Assembly (NCBI GenBank): GCA_027858835.1
Contig: JAQIBY010000046.1
Location: 1-41,251 of the forward strand
DNA from: Bacteroidales bacterium
Lineage (GTDB): Bacteria > Bacteroidota > Bacteroidia > Bacteroidales > ML635J-15
DNA: 41,251 nt
Direction: 5' to 3'
A model generated the notes under the pieces. That model did not search any database and was not told where the DNA came from. It was given only the letters and a program-made list of their open reading frames with translations. Every line of letters begins with the position of its first letter. Position 1 is the first letter of the stretch. This document shows, in pieces, positions 20,824 to 28,540 of this stretch. The position numbers were made by a program, and so were the translations under genes.

Positions 20824-23283
20824 TTAGACTTTCAATTTTCCGGTTTTAATACGCTGACCGTAAAATGAGCGATACACAAAGATTAATCCAATCAGGAGAA
20901 AACCGACACCAATAATCCGTGCCAAACCTTGATTGCCTTGATTAATCATTTCCACAGAAATTTCTGCTGCAAGTAAGCCGAATAAGGTTGAAAATTTAAT
21001 GATAGGATTCAAGGCCACGGAAGTTGTATCTTTATACGGATCTCCAACAGTGTCACCTACGATAGTGGCTTCGTGCAAAGGCGTATTCTTTTCTTTCATA
21101 TCAACCTCCACTACTTTCTTAGCGTTATCCCACGCACCACCAGCATTTGCCATGTACAGTGCTTGAAAGAGACCGAAAACAGCAATTGAAATCAAATATG
21201 CAACAAAGAAGTTCGGATCAAGGAATGCGAAAGATAAAGTAAGCGTCAGAAGTACGATAAAAATATTCCACATTCCAGATTGAGCGTATTTTGTGCAGAT
21301 TTTCACGACCTCAATGGAATCTTTCGGATCTGCCTCGTCTTTATCAAGGTTGATGTTCTTTTTAATAAATTCGACGGCACGATATGCTCCGGTTGTTACC
21401 GCTTGCATAGATGCTCCCGAAAACCAAAAAATCACGGCCCCACCGGCAATAAATCCGAGAATAACAGGCGCATCTGTCAAAGAAATTGCCAACATTCCAT
21501 AGTTTTGCAATACCAGAATGATAGAGAAAATCATTGTCGTAGCACCAATAACCGCAGTACCAATAAGTACTGGTTTTGCAGTTGCTTTAAATGTATTTCC
21601 GGCAGAGTCATTTTCTTCAAGGAAATGTTTTCCTTTTTCAAAATCGGGTTTAAAACCATAATCTCTTTGAATCTCCTCCTCAATTCCGTCAATATGTTCA
21701 ATACGGGATAATTCAAAGACAGACTGAGCGTTGTCGGTAACCGGGCCGTAAGAATCAACGGCAATAGTCACAGGTCCCATTCCGAGGAATCCGAAAGCCA
21801 CTAATCCAAAGGCAAAAATTGAAGGATAAACCATAAACTCGGACAATCCTTGTGTGGAGATGAAAAATGCGACAAACATAAGTACTGCAATTAACATTCC
21901 TTTCCAGAATGCAGCAAAATTACCGGCTACCATTCCTGATAGAATGTTCAAAGATGCGCCACCTTCTTGTGAAGCTTTTACCACTTCTTTAACATGACGT
22001 GATTTTGAAGAAGTAAAGGCTTTTGTCAATTCAGGAATTAAAGCTGCGGCAAGTGTTCCTAATGAAATAATAGAAGCAAGTTTCCACCAAAGACCATCAC
22101 CGGCAACACCGCCGAGTCCATCAATAGTATCAATCATAAAATAAGAGACAACAAAAGTTGCAGCAATTGATATGATGGATGAAATCCAAACAAGAGAAGT
22201 TAGTGGATTTTCAAAATTAAATTTATCAGCATCTCTATATTTTGCAGCGGAAATTGCATTGTTAATCCAGTAAGCAATTACAGATGTCATCAGCATCATA
22301 AGGCGCATTGCAAAAATCCAGACAATGAATGAAGCCTGAAAATCAACATTTAGAACACCCAAAATGATGAAAGAAATCAATGCAACACCTGTTACACCAT
22401 AAGTTTCAAAACCATCAGCAGTTGGTCCAACAGAATCGCCGGCATTATCACCTGTACAGTCAGCGATTACACCCGGGTTACGAGGATCATCTTCCCCGAT
22501 ATTGAAAACGATTTTCATTAAATCGGCACCGATATCTGCAATTTTTGTAAAGATACCACCGGCAATACGCAAAGCAGATGCTCCAAGAGATTCACCAATC
22601 GCAAATCCGATAAAACAAGCGCCTGCAAGTTCTCCCGGAACGAAGAGTAAAATTGAGAGCATCATAAGTAACTCAACAGTAATCAGCAAAACACCGACAC
22701 TCATACCAGCCTGCAATGGAATATTTACAACATTCCAGGGTTTTGCACGAAGTGATGCAAAAGAAGTCCGTGCATTTGCAAGCGTATTCACACGAATACC
22801 ATACCAAGCAACAGCATAAGAACCAACAATACCGAGTATCGTCCAGATTAATACATTAATTACAAAACCACCTCGAGAAATAAGAGGAGCCACAATATCT
22901 CCATTTTCACTCACAGTCTCCATGGTGGCAGCAGGCTCACTAAGAAACCCAAAGTAAAAAGCAATTACAGAACCAATAATCGCCAAGAGAATCAGAAGAA
23001 ATTTTCCTTGTTGGAGCAGATATGTTTTACTGGTGGCATAAATAATTTTTGCAATATTCAACATGGATTTGTGTGCTTCCATTTTGCGTATCCGCGTAAA
23101 TTGCCACAATCCAAATGCAAATCCAAACGCAACAATCAAAAGCCCCCACATTAACAGGCTATGTCCATCTCCTAGCACAGAAATGCTTTTCTCTAAATCA
23201 GGCACTTTCAAATCGGCTTCGCTTGCCATTGTCAGCGAAGGCAGTGCAACGATTGCCGCTAAGGCATAAAACAGTTTTTTCAT
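20824..23283 (-). CDS. hppA: Membrane-bound, ion-pumping pyrophosphatase
   Basis: The enzyme hydrolyses pyrophosphate and pumps H+ (or Na+) across the inner membrane. It has 819 residues with ~16 hydrophobic segments, longer than the usual ~700 because of an extended N-terminus. Family motifs are EDDPRNPGVIADCTGDNAGD and SVGPTADGFETYGVTGV, then VDSYGPVTDNAQSVFELS, and near the C-terminus ANAGGAWDNAKK and GDTVGDPYKDT. The segment SAGNTFKATAKP carries Lys566, where potassium-dependent enzymes have Ala, so potassium-independent activity is predicted. The first catalytic loop reads GADLMKIVFN, where the common form is GADLVGKVE. Whether it pumps H+ or Na+ cannot be decided by eye. Confidence 0.93.
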   Translation of the reverse strand: MKKLFYALAAIVALPSLTMASEADLKVPDLEKSISVLGDGHSLLMWGLLIVAFGFAFGLWQFTRIRKMEAHKSMLNIAKIIYATSKTYLLQQGKFLLILLAIIGSVIAFYFGFLSEPAATMETVSENGDIVAPLISRGGFVINVLIWTILGIVGSYAVAWYGIRVNTLANARTSFASLRAKPWNVVNIPLQAGMSVGVLLITVELLMMLSILLFVPGELAGACFIGFAIGESLGASALRIAGGIFTKIADIGADLMKIVFNIGEDDPRNPGVIADCTGDNAGDSVGPTADGFETYGVTGVALISFIILGVLNVDFQASFIVWIFAMRLMMLMTSVIAYWINNAISAAKYRDADKFNFENPLTSLVWISSIISIAATFVVSYFMIDTIDGLGGVAGDGLWWKLASIISLGTLAAALIPELTKAFTSSKSRHVKEVVKASQEGGASLNILSGMVAGNFAAFWKGMLIAVLMFVAFFISTQGLSEFMVYPSIFAFGLVAFGFLGMGPVTIAVDSYGPVTDNAQSVFELSRIEHIDGIEEEIQRDYGFKPDFEKGKHFLEENDSAGNTFKATAKPVLIGTAVIGATTMIFSIILVLQNYGMLAISLTDAPVILGFIAGGAVIFWFSGASMQAVTTGAYRAVEFIKKNINLDKDEADPKDSIEVVKICTKYAQSGMWNIFIVLLTLTLSFAFLDPNFFVAYLISIAVFGLFQALYMANAGGAWDNAKKVVEVDMKEKNTPLHEATIVGDTVGDPYKDTTSVALNPIIKFSTLFGLLAAEISVEMINQGNQGLARIIGVGFLLIGLIFVYRSFYGQRIKTGKLKV

Positions 23284-23329
23284 AGTTTAAATTTTTATTT
23301 ATTGTCTTTAGTTTTCTATTTTGAATCGG

Positions 23330-23361
23330 CAAAAATATCTGTTACAAAACATAAAAACAAA
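23330..23361 (-). promoter_or_regulatory. Predicted promoter of hppA
   Basis: The minus strand has TTTG (23358-23361), 20 bases, then TATTTTTG (23330-23337), an exact fit to the Bacteroidota TTTG/TAnnTTTG pattern. It is ~47 bp upstream of the hppA ATG. Confidence 0.6.
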
Positions 23362-23483
23362 CAAAATCTAAAAAATTTGTGTTTTATTTGCTTGTGCATC
23401 ATATTAATATATTACTTTTGTAAGTTGCGAAAAAGTTTTTTACTTCAAATCAAGGGTTTTAACCAATTATTTTAAAAATTGTT

Positions 23484-23518
23484 CAATAAAAAAAAGGGAA
23501 TGCGTACACCCCCTTTTT
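23484..23518 (-). terminator. Terminator after clpX
   Basis: The stem AAAAAGGG (23491-23498) with CCCTTTTT (23511-23518) surrounds a 12-base loop. On the minus strand it is followed by a run of T, 22 bp past the clpX stop. Confidence 0.8.
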
Positions 23519-23539
23519 CAATATTTTATTACCCTTGAC

Positions 23540-24763
23540 CTATTTTTTCAATTGATCGACGTGAATTTTTGAAAGTTTTTCTAGGGCAAGTTTTTCGGTT
23601 AGTACGAACTTCTTTTTCGCCTGAGATGGCAAATCAAACATGGCATCAGTAAGAATCACCTCGCAAATACCACGCAGTGCTCTGGCGCCAAGCTTATTAT
23701 CGAAAGACACATCAACGATATAATCAAGCGCTTTGGGCTCGACGGTAAATTCAATGCCGTCAATTTTAAAGAGATGCGTATATTGTTTTATCAGTGCATT
23801 TTTTGGCTCTGTTAAAATTCGGCGCAATGCCTCTTTGGACAAGCTGCTTAAATAGGTAACAACAGGAAGTCGCCCGATAATTTCAGGAATAAGTCCATAT
23901 GCCCGTAAATCCTGAGCCGTTACATATTGAATCAAATTTTCCTTGTCAATACTATCACGTTTTTCCTGTGTGCCGTAACCAACAACTTTTGTATTTAAAC
24001 GGTTGGCGATATTTCGCTCAATGCCTTCAAACGCTCCACCGACCAAAAAGAGAATATTTTTGGTGTTTACCGGAATCATGCGCTGCTCGGGATGTTTACG
24101 TCCACCTTGTGGTGGAACATTCACAATCGAACCTTCCAGGAGTTTTAAAATAGCCTGCTGTACACCTTCTCCTGAAACATCACGAGTAATTGATGGATTG
24201 TCTCCCTTACGTGCGATTTTGTCAATTTCATCAATAAACACAATGCCTTTTTCGGCAGCCTGTACATCATAATCTGCTGATTGCAAAAGCCGTGTAAGAA
24301 TACTTTCAACATCTTCACCAACATAACCGGCCTCAGTAAGTACGGTTGCATCGACAATGGTAAACGGAACGTTCAACATTTTAGCAATGGTACGTGCCAT
24401 CAGGGTTTTTCCCGTTCCGGTGGGGCCGATAAGGATAATGTTGGATTTTTCAATCTCCACGCCCTCTTCATCTCCAAGCGGATCACTCAATCGTTTATAG
24501 TGATTGTAAACAGCAACTGACATAGAGCGTTTTGCAACTTCTTGGTCAATTACATATTGATCAAGAAATCGCTTAATATCAGCAGGTTTGTTATGTTTCA
24601 GCAATTCAGGATCAAATGTTTCTGACTCGCTCAATTCCTCTTTAACGATTTCCATTCCACGGACAACGCATTCATTACAAATGAATCCATCCGTACCTTG
24701 AATCAACATCTCTACCTGATCTCTCGGGCGTCCGCAAAATGAACAATGATCTATTTCTGACAT
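23540..24763 (-). CDS. clpX: ATP-dependent Clp protease ATP-binding subunit ClpX
   Basis: ClpX is the AAA+ unfoldase that feeds tagged proteins to ClpP. It has 407 residues. The N-terminal zinc-binding domain has Cys7, Cys10, Cys29 and Cys32. Walker A is GPTGTGKT, the pore loop is GYVG in [10 protein letters not shown], Walker B is [10 protein letters not shown], and sensor 2 lies in [10 protein letters not shown]. The ClpP-docking tripeptide, IGF in E. coli, reads VGY here. It is the last gene of tig-clpP-clpX, 18 bp after clpP. Confidence 0.97.
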   Translation of the reverse strand: MSEIDHCSFCGRPRDQVEMLIQGTDGFICNECVVRGMEIVKEELSESETFDPELLKHNKPADIKRFLDQYVIDQEVAKRSMSVAVYNHYKRLSDPLGDEEGVEIEKSNIILIGPTGTGKTLMARTIAKMLNVPFTIVDATVLTEAGYVGEDVESILTRLLQSADYDVQAAEKGIVFIDEIDKIARKGDNPSITRDVSGEGVQQAILKLLEGSIVNVPPQGGRKHPEQRMIPVNTKNILFLVGGAFEGIERNIANRLNTKVVGYGTQEKRDSIDKENLIQYVTAQDLRAYGLIPEIIGRLPVVTYLSSLSKEALRRILTEPKNALIKQYTHLFKIDGIEFTVEPKALDYIVDVSFDNKLGARALRGICEVILTDAMFDLPSQAKKKFVLTEKLALEKLSKIHVDQLKK

Positions 24764-24781
24764 TCTCTAAGTTTCCTTTTT

Positions 24782-25462
24782 CTATTTATTATTTTTACGA
24801 GAAAGCACTTCGTCAATCATTCCGTAATCTTTCGCTTCTTTTGCCGTCATCCAGAAATCTCTGTCAGAGTCTTTTTCGACAGTTTTCACAGTTCTTCCAG
24901 AGTGTTTTGCGATGATTTCATACAATTCTTTCCGTAATTTAAGAATCTCTCTGGCAGTAATTTCAATATCTGATGCTTGCCCTGATGCGCCACCCATCGG
25001 TTGGTGAATCATAACGCGAGAATGCTCCAAAGCCGTACGCTTACCGAAAGTACCGGCACAAAGCAAAACGGCTCCCATAGAAGCAGACATACCGGTACAA
25101 ATTGTTGCAACATCTGAACTGATGTACTGCATGGTATCATAAATACCGAGTCCTGCATGCACTGAGCCACCTGGAGTGTTGAAATAAATCTGAATGTCTT
25201 TATCCGGGTCACTTGATTCCAGGAAGAGCAATTGTGCCTGAATGATGTTGGCAACATAATCATCAATTGGTAAACCCAAAAAGATGATTCTATCCATCAT
25301 CAGACGTGAAAATACGTCCATTGTTGCAATATTCATCCGGCGTTCCTCAATAATTGTCGGAGAAATATAACTGGAAGTAATTTTCGCATAATCATCCATC
25401 GCTTGAGAATTCAATCCGAGATGACCCGTAGCGTATTTGTAAAATTCGTTTTTCTTATTCAT
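24782..25462 (-). CDS. clpP: ATP-dependent Clp protease proteolytic subunit ClpP
   Basis: ClpP is the serine protease core of ClpXP. It has 226 residues. Catalytic Ser128 lies in GMSASMGAV and His153 in VMIHQPMGGASGQASDIEI. FNTPGGSVHAGLGIYDTMQY is the conserved substrate-strand region. The ~30-residue N-terminal extension before SSYISPTIIEERR probably carries the propeptide. It is 11 bp downstream of tig and 18 bp upstream of clpX, a conserved order that couples folding on the ribosome with quality-control degradation. Confidence 0.97.
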   Translation of the reverse strand: MNKKNEFYKYATGHLGLNSQAMDDYAKITSSYISPTIIEERRMNIATMDVFSRLMMDRIIFLGLPIDDYVANIIQAQLLFLESSDPDKDIQIYFNTPGGSVHAGLGIYDTMQYISSDVATICTGMSASMGAVLLCAGTFGKRTALEHSRVMIHQPMGGASGQASDIEITAREILKLRKELYEIIAKHSGRTVKTVEKDSDRDFWMTAKEAKDYGMIDEVLSRKNNK

Positions 25463-25473
25463 AGTGATAGATT

Positions 25474-26826
25474 TTAGTCTTCAAATAGTGCTTTGAATTC
25501 TTCCCAACTCACTTCTTTTTCCTCAACTTTCATGCTTTCGCGGATAATTTCAAGCAATTTTTTCTCCATTACCTGATCAGCAATTCGTCTGGCTTCCTCT
25601 TCTTTTTTCAAAATTTCACCGGCGTAATTTTCCATGAATTCTTCAGGAATCTGACCCATTCCATATTGACGAAATTGAGCATTAGCATAAATTTTTGCCT
25701 GCTCCATCATTTCCTCATTTTCTACTTTAATATCATTTTCTTTTGCCAGCTGATTACTGATAATCTGCCATTTCATGTCATTTAGGAAGAGATTCCACTC
25801 TTTTTCAAGTTGTTCATCGGTAATTTCACGATTATTGGCTTTCACCCAACGTTTCAGGAACTCTTCCGGCAATTTAGGATCCACTTTATTGATGAGTTTT
25901 TCTTTGGCATCTATCAAAAGTTTGGTTTCTGATTGATCCCCGAAACCACCTTCAGCTTGTTCTGCAATTTTTTCGCGGAAAGCTTCCATGCTAGTCACTT
26001 CGCCTTCAGCATATACTTTATCCCACAGTTTTTGGTCAATTTCAGCTTCTTTAAAAGACTGAACTTCATGCACTGTGATTTGGAAATTTGCAGCTTTTAA
26101 CGCTTCTACCTCTTCTTTTTCAATTTCGAGCAAGCCTGCTATCTCAACTTCATTCGGGAATGCTTTCCAAAGGTTGAGCGTAATGATATCACCGGCTTTT
26201 AATCCGACAAGTGCTGCCTTTGCATCATCGTCTTTTGCCAAAGCAACGGAAATTTTCGCTTCTTCGTTGACAATTCCTTCTTCCATTGGTTTCTCGTCCG
26301 CATCAAGCTGCATAACTTTTGCAATGATAAAACTTTCTTCATCAGAAACCTCAGCATCGCTCATTTCACCAAAATTTTTGGCGTAAGATTCAATATACTC
26401 ATCAATGAGTGTTTCGTCAGCTTTAATTTTATAGTAAGGCAGTTTTTCACGTTTTGTCATATTCACTTCAATCGGACTTGACATTCCGATATCGAATTTG
26501 AATGAAAAATCTTCTTCTTTATCAAAATCGATTGCTTCCTGATTGTCATTTGGCAAAGGCTCACCAAGGATTTGCAAATCCTCGCTTTTCATGTAATCAG
26601 TCAAAGCTTCAGAAATCACATTATTGACTTCATCCATCAGGATTGCTTTCCCGTACATTTTTTTGACCAAACCCATTGGCGCTTTACCTGGTCTAAAGCC
26701 ATCAATATTTGCCTTTTTCCGGTAATCTTTAAGGACATCGTTTACTTTATCCTGATAATCAGCTTTTTCAACATTTACTGTAATGACTGCATTCAGTTCA
26801 TCAATTTGATCTTTTGTTACTTTCAT
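25474..26826 (-). CDS. tig: Trigger factor (ribosome-associated chaperone)
   Basis: Trigger factor binds nascent chains at the ribosome exit. The ATG at 26826 (MKVTKDQIDELNAVITVNVE) gives 450 residues; longer readings run back through a terminator and are rejected. The ribosome-docking signature GFRPGKAP lies near residue 40, in a typical N-terminal domain. The middle and C-terminal regions are helical and charged. A canonical FKBP-type middle domain is not obvious by eye. It begins 32 bp after the terminator of the upstream tRNA-Leu. Confidence 0.93.
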   Translation of the reverse strand: MKVTKDQIDELNAVITVNVEKADYQDKVNDVLKDYRKKANIDGFRPGKAPMGLVKKMYGKAILMDEVNNVISEALTDYMKSEDLQILGEPLPNDNQEAIDFDKEEDFSFKFDIGMSSPIEVNMTKREKLPYYKIKADETLIDEYIESYAKNFGEMSDAEVSDEESFIIAKVMQLDADEKPMEEGIVNEEAKISVALAKDDDAKAALVGLKAGDIITLNLWKAFPNEVEIAGLLEIEKEEVEALKAANFQITVHEVQSFKEAEIDQKLWDKVYAEGEVTSMEAFREKIAEQAEGGFGDQSETKLLIDAKEKLINKVDPKLPEEFLKRWVKANNREITDEQLEKEWNLFLNDMKWQIISNQLAKENDIKVENEEMMEQAKIYANAQFRQYGMGQIPEEFMENYAGEILKKEEEARRIADQVMEKKLLEIIRESMKVEEKEVSWEEFKALFED

Positions 26827-26853
26827 TCCTGATCTTTTAAACATTATAAATTT

Positions 26854-26897
26854 TAAAAAACCGCTTCCCCCACTCGGAAAACTGGGCAAAAGCGGTT
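26854..26897 (-). terminator. Terminator between tRNA-Leu and tig
   Basis: An 8-bp stem pairs 26859-26866 with 26890-26897 (AACCGCTT/AAGCGGTT) and is followed on the minus strand by six T. It lies 7 bp beyond the tRNA-Leu 3' end. It leaves only ~30 bp for a tig promoter, so some read-through into tig is likely. Confidence 0.7.
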
Positions 26898-26904
26898 AGT
26901 CTTG

Positions 26905-26986
26905 TGCGGATGAAGGGACTCGAACCCCCACGCCTTGCGGCACTAGATCCTAAGTCTAGCGCGTCTACCAATTTCGCCACATCCGC
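26905..26986 (-). tRNA. tRNA-Leu (anticodon TAG)
   Basis: The cloverleaf reads on the minus strand: acceptor GCGGATG with CATCCGC plus discriminator A, anticodon stem CTAGA/TCTAG around loop CTTAGGA (anticodon TAG), a class II variable arm (TGCCGCAAGGCGT), and T-loop GTTCGAGTC. CCA is not encoded. Length is 82 nt. Confidence 0.97.
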
Positions 26987-26998
26987 AAATTGGTGCTG

Positions 26999-27030
26999 CA
27001 AAGATAAGCATTTTTCATTTATTGCATAAA
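26999..27030 (-). promoter_or_regulatory. Predicted promoter of tRNA-Leu
   Basis: The minus strand has TTTA (27027-27030), 20 bases, then TATCTTTG (26999-27006), an exact TAnnTTTG. It lies 12 bp upstream of the tRNA 5' end. Confidence 0.55.
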
Positions 27031-27145
27031 GTTTTGAAAGATTTTTCAAATTTCTGTCATTCAAGTCATTGAAATGCTTGATAAAAGGAGGAATCAGTAT
27101 CGATAATTAAAATATCTGCACGAAAAAAGCAAATTGAGAACAATC

Positions 27146-27171
27146 TGGCAAAATTTTTCTTAATTTTGCCA
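27146..27171 (+). promoter_or_regulatory. Inverted repeat overlapping the tRNA-Lys promoter -7 element
   Basis: A perfect 10-bp inverted repeat (TGGCAAAATT / AATTTTGCCA, 6-base spacer) ends 7 bp before tRNA-Lys. Its right arm overlaps TAATTTTG (27161-27168), a TAnnTTTG match suitable as the tRNA -7 element. No well-spaced -33 TTTG is seen. It could be an operator or a terminator-like hairpin. Confidence 0.4.
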
Positions 27172-27178
27172 AGCAATT

Positions 27179-27251
27179 GGTCCTGTAGCTCAGTTGGCAG
27201 AGCAGCAGACTCTTAATCTGCGGGTCGAGAGTTCGAGCCTCTCCGGGATCA
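27179..27251 (+). tRNA. tRNA-Lys (anticodon CTT)
   Basis: The 73-nt cloverleaf has acceptor GGTCCTG with CGGGATC plus A (two G-T pairs), D-arm GCTC/GAGC, anticodon stem GCAGA/TCTGC around CTCTTAA (anticodon CTT), and T-arm GAGAG/CTCTC around TTCGAGC. CCA is not encoded. Accessory DNA begins right after it. Confidence 0.97.
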
Positions 27252-27252
27252 C
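27236..27252 (+). repeat. 17-bp direct repeat, copy 1 (tRNA-Lys 3' end)
   Basis: AGCCTCTCCGGGATCAC covers the 3' half of the T-arm and the acceptor strand of tRNA-Lys. An identical copy lies at 27812-27828. A duplicated tRNA 3' end is the usual trace of tyrosine-recombinase integration, so this is a candidate attachment site. No integrase gene is visible. Confidence 0.7.
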
Positions 27253-27256
27253 AAAA

Positions 27257-27327
27257 CAGTTTGGAGTGTGAGTATTGAGGGAAGAGGGCAAGACTATCCC
27301 TCGACGCTCACACTCGTCCTCAAACTG
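27257..27327. other. Long stem-loop between tRNA-Lys and the four-helix-bundle gene
   Basis: CAGTTTG-x2-GTGTGAG on the left (27257-27272) pairs with CTCACAC and CAAACTG on the right (27307-27327). An inner stem GAGGGA/TCCCTC lies between them. There is no T-run, so it is not a simple terminator. The left arm partly recurs after the gene (AGTTTGGAGTGTG near 27709-27721). The layout, a stem-loop beside an IVP-family gene, recalls intervening sequences of 23S rRNA. Confidence 0.6.
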
Positions 27328-27358
27328 AAAAGACTTAAAAGCTTAACTTTCATTACTT

Positions 27359-27709
27359 ATGTTTGACTTTGAAAATCTAACCGTTTATCAAAAAGCGAAA
27401 ACCTACAACAAAGAAATACACAAATTCATTGTGAAATCTGAATTGAATCGTACGATAAAAGATCAATTGCGTAGAGCTTCTTGCAGCATAATGCTCAATA
27501 TTGCAGAAGGCGCAGGTCGTTTTACAAATCCGGACAAACGAAACTTTTATGTTATTGCAAGAGGGTCAGTTTTTGAGTGCGTTGCCATTTTTGATTTATT
27601 GAAAGAAACTGAAGGGCTATCAGATCAAACACACTCAACGTTTTATAAACACCTAGAGGAATTATCAAAAATGTTGTTTTCGATGATACAAAACCTCACA
27701 AAGAAATAG
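27359..27709 (+). CDS. Four-helix-bundle protein (23S rRNA IVP / Avd-type family)
   Basis: The 116-residue all-helical protein has the family signature: DFENLTVYQKAKTYNKEIHK, DQLRRASCSIMLNIAEGAGR, then DKRNFYVIARGSVFEC. The family includes proteins encoded in 23S rRNA intervening sequences and the accessory variability determinant (Avd) that assists reverse transcriptases of diversity-generating retroelements. Which role applies cannot be told from sequence. A candidate DGR target gene lies ~0.7 kb away, but in the opposite orientation and without a visible reverse transcriptase. It sits between the two 17-bp tRNA-Lys repeats. Confidence 0.88.
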   Translation: MFDFENLTVYQKAKTYNKEIHKFIVKSELNRTIKDQLRRASCSIMLNIAEGAGRFTNPDKRNFYVIARGSVFECVAIFDLLKETEGLSDQTHSTFYKHLEELSKMLFSMIQNLTKK

Positions 27710-27960
27710 TTTGGAGTGTGGTCTGAGTATTGAGTGTGTGAGTAAAAACACGGTACTCACTTTTTTTTAGGAGAGGCGAGAAGTCTATCCCGATGAAGGA
27801 TGATTTCGGGAAGCCTCTCCGGGATCACTACAACGAACAAAGCCTTTGGCGTTTTTGTGCAAAGTGTAAATATTTCATTTGCACAAAATTTGCACGTTTT
27901 TATGTATTTAGCAATGAAAATATAAATGTTTTTTAAAGCTTATGATTTTTAGGTTTTTTA
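27710..27960. other. Non-coding interval with tRNA-derived repeat and folded segment
   Basis: No convincing gene is seen. The interval holds a partial copy of the stem-loop arm (near 27710-27745) and a folded segment in which GGAGAGGC (near 27770) pairs with GCCTCTCC (27813-27820), enclosing CCCGA/TCGGG. The second 17-bp tRNA-Lys repeat overlaps this fold. AT-rich sequence follows to the terminator. Confidence 0.5.
27812..27828 (+). repeat. 17-bp direct repeat, copy 2
   Basis: This copy is identical to 27236-27252, the 3' end of tRNA-Lys. Flanking bases on both sides differ. With copy 1 it brackets 576 bp containing the four-helix-bundle gene. Confidence 0.7.
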
Positions 27961-27965
27961 GGCAA

Positions 27966-27998
27966 AAAAAAAGAGACCTTTAAATAAGCCTCTTTTTC
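27966..27998. terminator. Bidirectional terminator between convergent genes
   Basis: AAAAAGAG pairs with CTCTTTTT around a ~12-base loop, with an A-run and a T-run on the two sides. It lies between the four-helix-bundle gene and the convergent DUF5681-like gene. Confidence 0.75.
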
Positions 27999-28031
27999 TC
28001 ACGTATGTAGTGACTTCAAAAAAATCTTCAA

Positions 28032-28346
28032 TCACTTGTTATCTGGTCGTTTTGGTCTGATAACTTTTATTTGAGGTTCTGTTTCAAATTCAAGAAAAGA
28101 TTTTGTTTGTGAAGGCAAAACGTATTTCAATACCTTTTCAAGAAAATACAGTTTTTTTTCTGAGTCCAGTTTATTGTACTCCGTCTGTATGTCCTCAACA
28201 TTTGTACCAACAAATTCAGCTAACAACTCTTTAATTTGTTTAGTGCTTTTGTTTGGAGTTCCGGCAGGTCTGCCCGGATTGCCCTTTGAAAATTTACCGT
28301 TGTTATCTCTGCCGTTTTTCCCCGTTGTTTTCGGTGTGTTTTTCAT
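28032..28346 (-). CDS. Small DUF5681-like, phage-type protein
   Basis: The protein has 104 residues. The N-terminal segment GKFSKGNPGRPAGTPNKSTK fits the DUF5681-type 'F-kGnpGRP-G--NKst' motif, a basic Gly/Pro-rich lead. The following helix (IKELLAEFVGTNVEDIQTEY) and EKKLYFLEKVLKYVLPSQ resemble small proteins next to phage terminases. A DNA-binding role is a guess. It lies between two hairpins, downstream of the FISUMP-type gene on the same strand. Confidence 0.65.
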   Translation of the reverse strand: MKNTPKTTGKNGRDNNGKFSKGNPGRPAGTPNKSTKQIKELLAEFVGTNVEDIQTEYNKLDSEKKLYFLEKVLKYVLPSQTKSFLEFETEPQIKVIRPKRPDNK

Positions 28347-28374
28347 TTCAATTTGATATTAGGTGTTAAAATAA

Positions 28375-28405
28375 ACCTGCCTGCACTGCGTTTCGGCAGG
28401 CAGGT
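28375..28405 (-). terminator. GC-rich hairpin just after the variable region
   Basis: A perfect 10-bp stem, ACCTGCCTGC (28375-28384) with GCAGGCAGGT (28396-28405), encloses an 11-base loop. It starts 10 bp beyond the stop of the FISUMP-type gene and is followed on the minus strand by TTTATTTT, so it can act as a terminator. DGR target genes also need a hairpin right behind the variable region for efficient homing, and its place and GC content suit that too. Confidence 0.65.
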
Positions 28406-28414
28406 CAAAAGTGA

Positions 28415-28540
28415 CTAATCCTTAATGCAACGCACAGAGAGACCGTTCGCTCGGGCGTAGCTGCTCATGCCGGCAGAGCTGCTGAAGAAGTATAGGCTGC
28501 GCGAACCGGCACCGCTAACCGCCCTTGACCAATAGTAGCC
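28415..28540 (-). other. Candidate DGR variable region (VR)
   Basis: This is the last ~40 codons of the FISUMP-type gene. Between the fixed flanks GYYWSRAV and RANGLSVRCIKD, most codons end in C with the first two bases varied (AGC, GCC, CGC, TAC, TTC, GGC). That is what adenine-specific mutagenesis of an AAC-rich template would leave. No near-identical adenine-rich template repeat was found elsewhere in the window. Confidence 0.6.

Noticed and set aside
26837-27064. 75-codon open frame on the minus strand
   Set aside because: It runs through tRNA-Leu and its terminator, so it cannot be a protein gene.
27179-27828. A second tRNA-Lys gene at the 17-bp repeat
   Set aside because: Only the T-arm 3' half and acceptor strand are copied; no D-arm or anticodon arm is present upstream of it.
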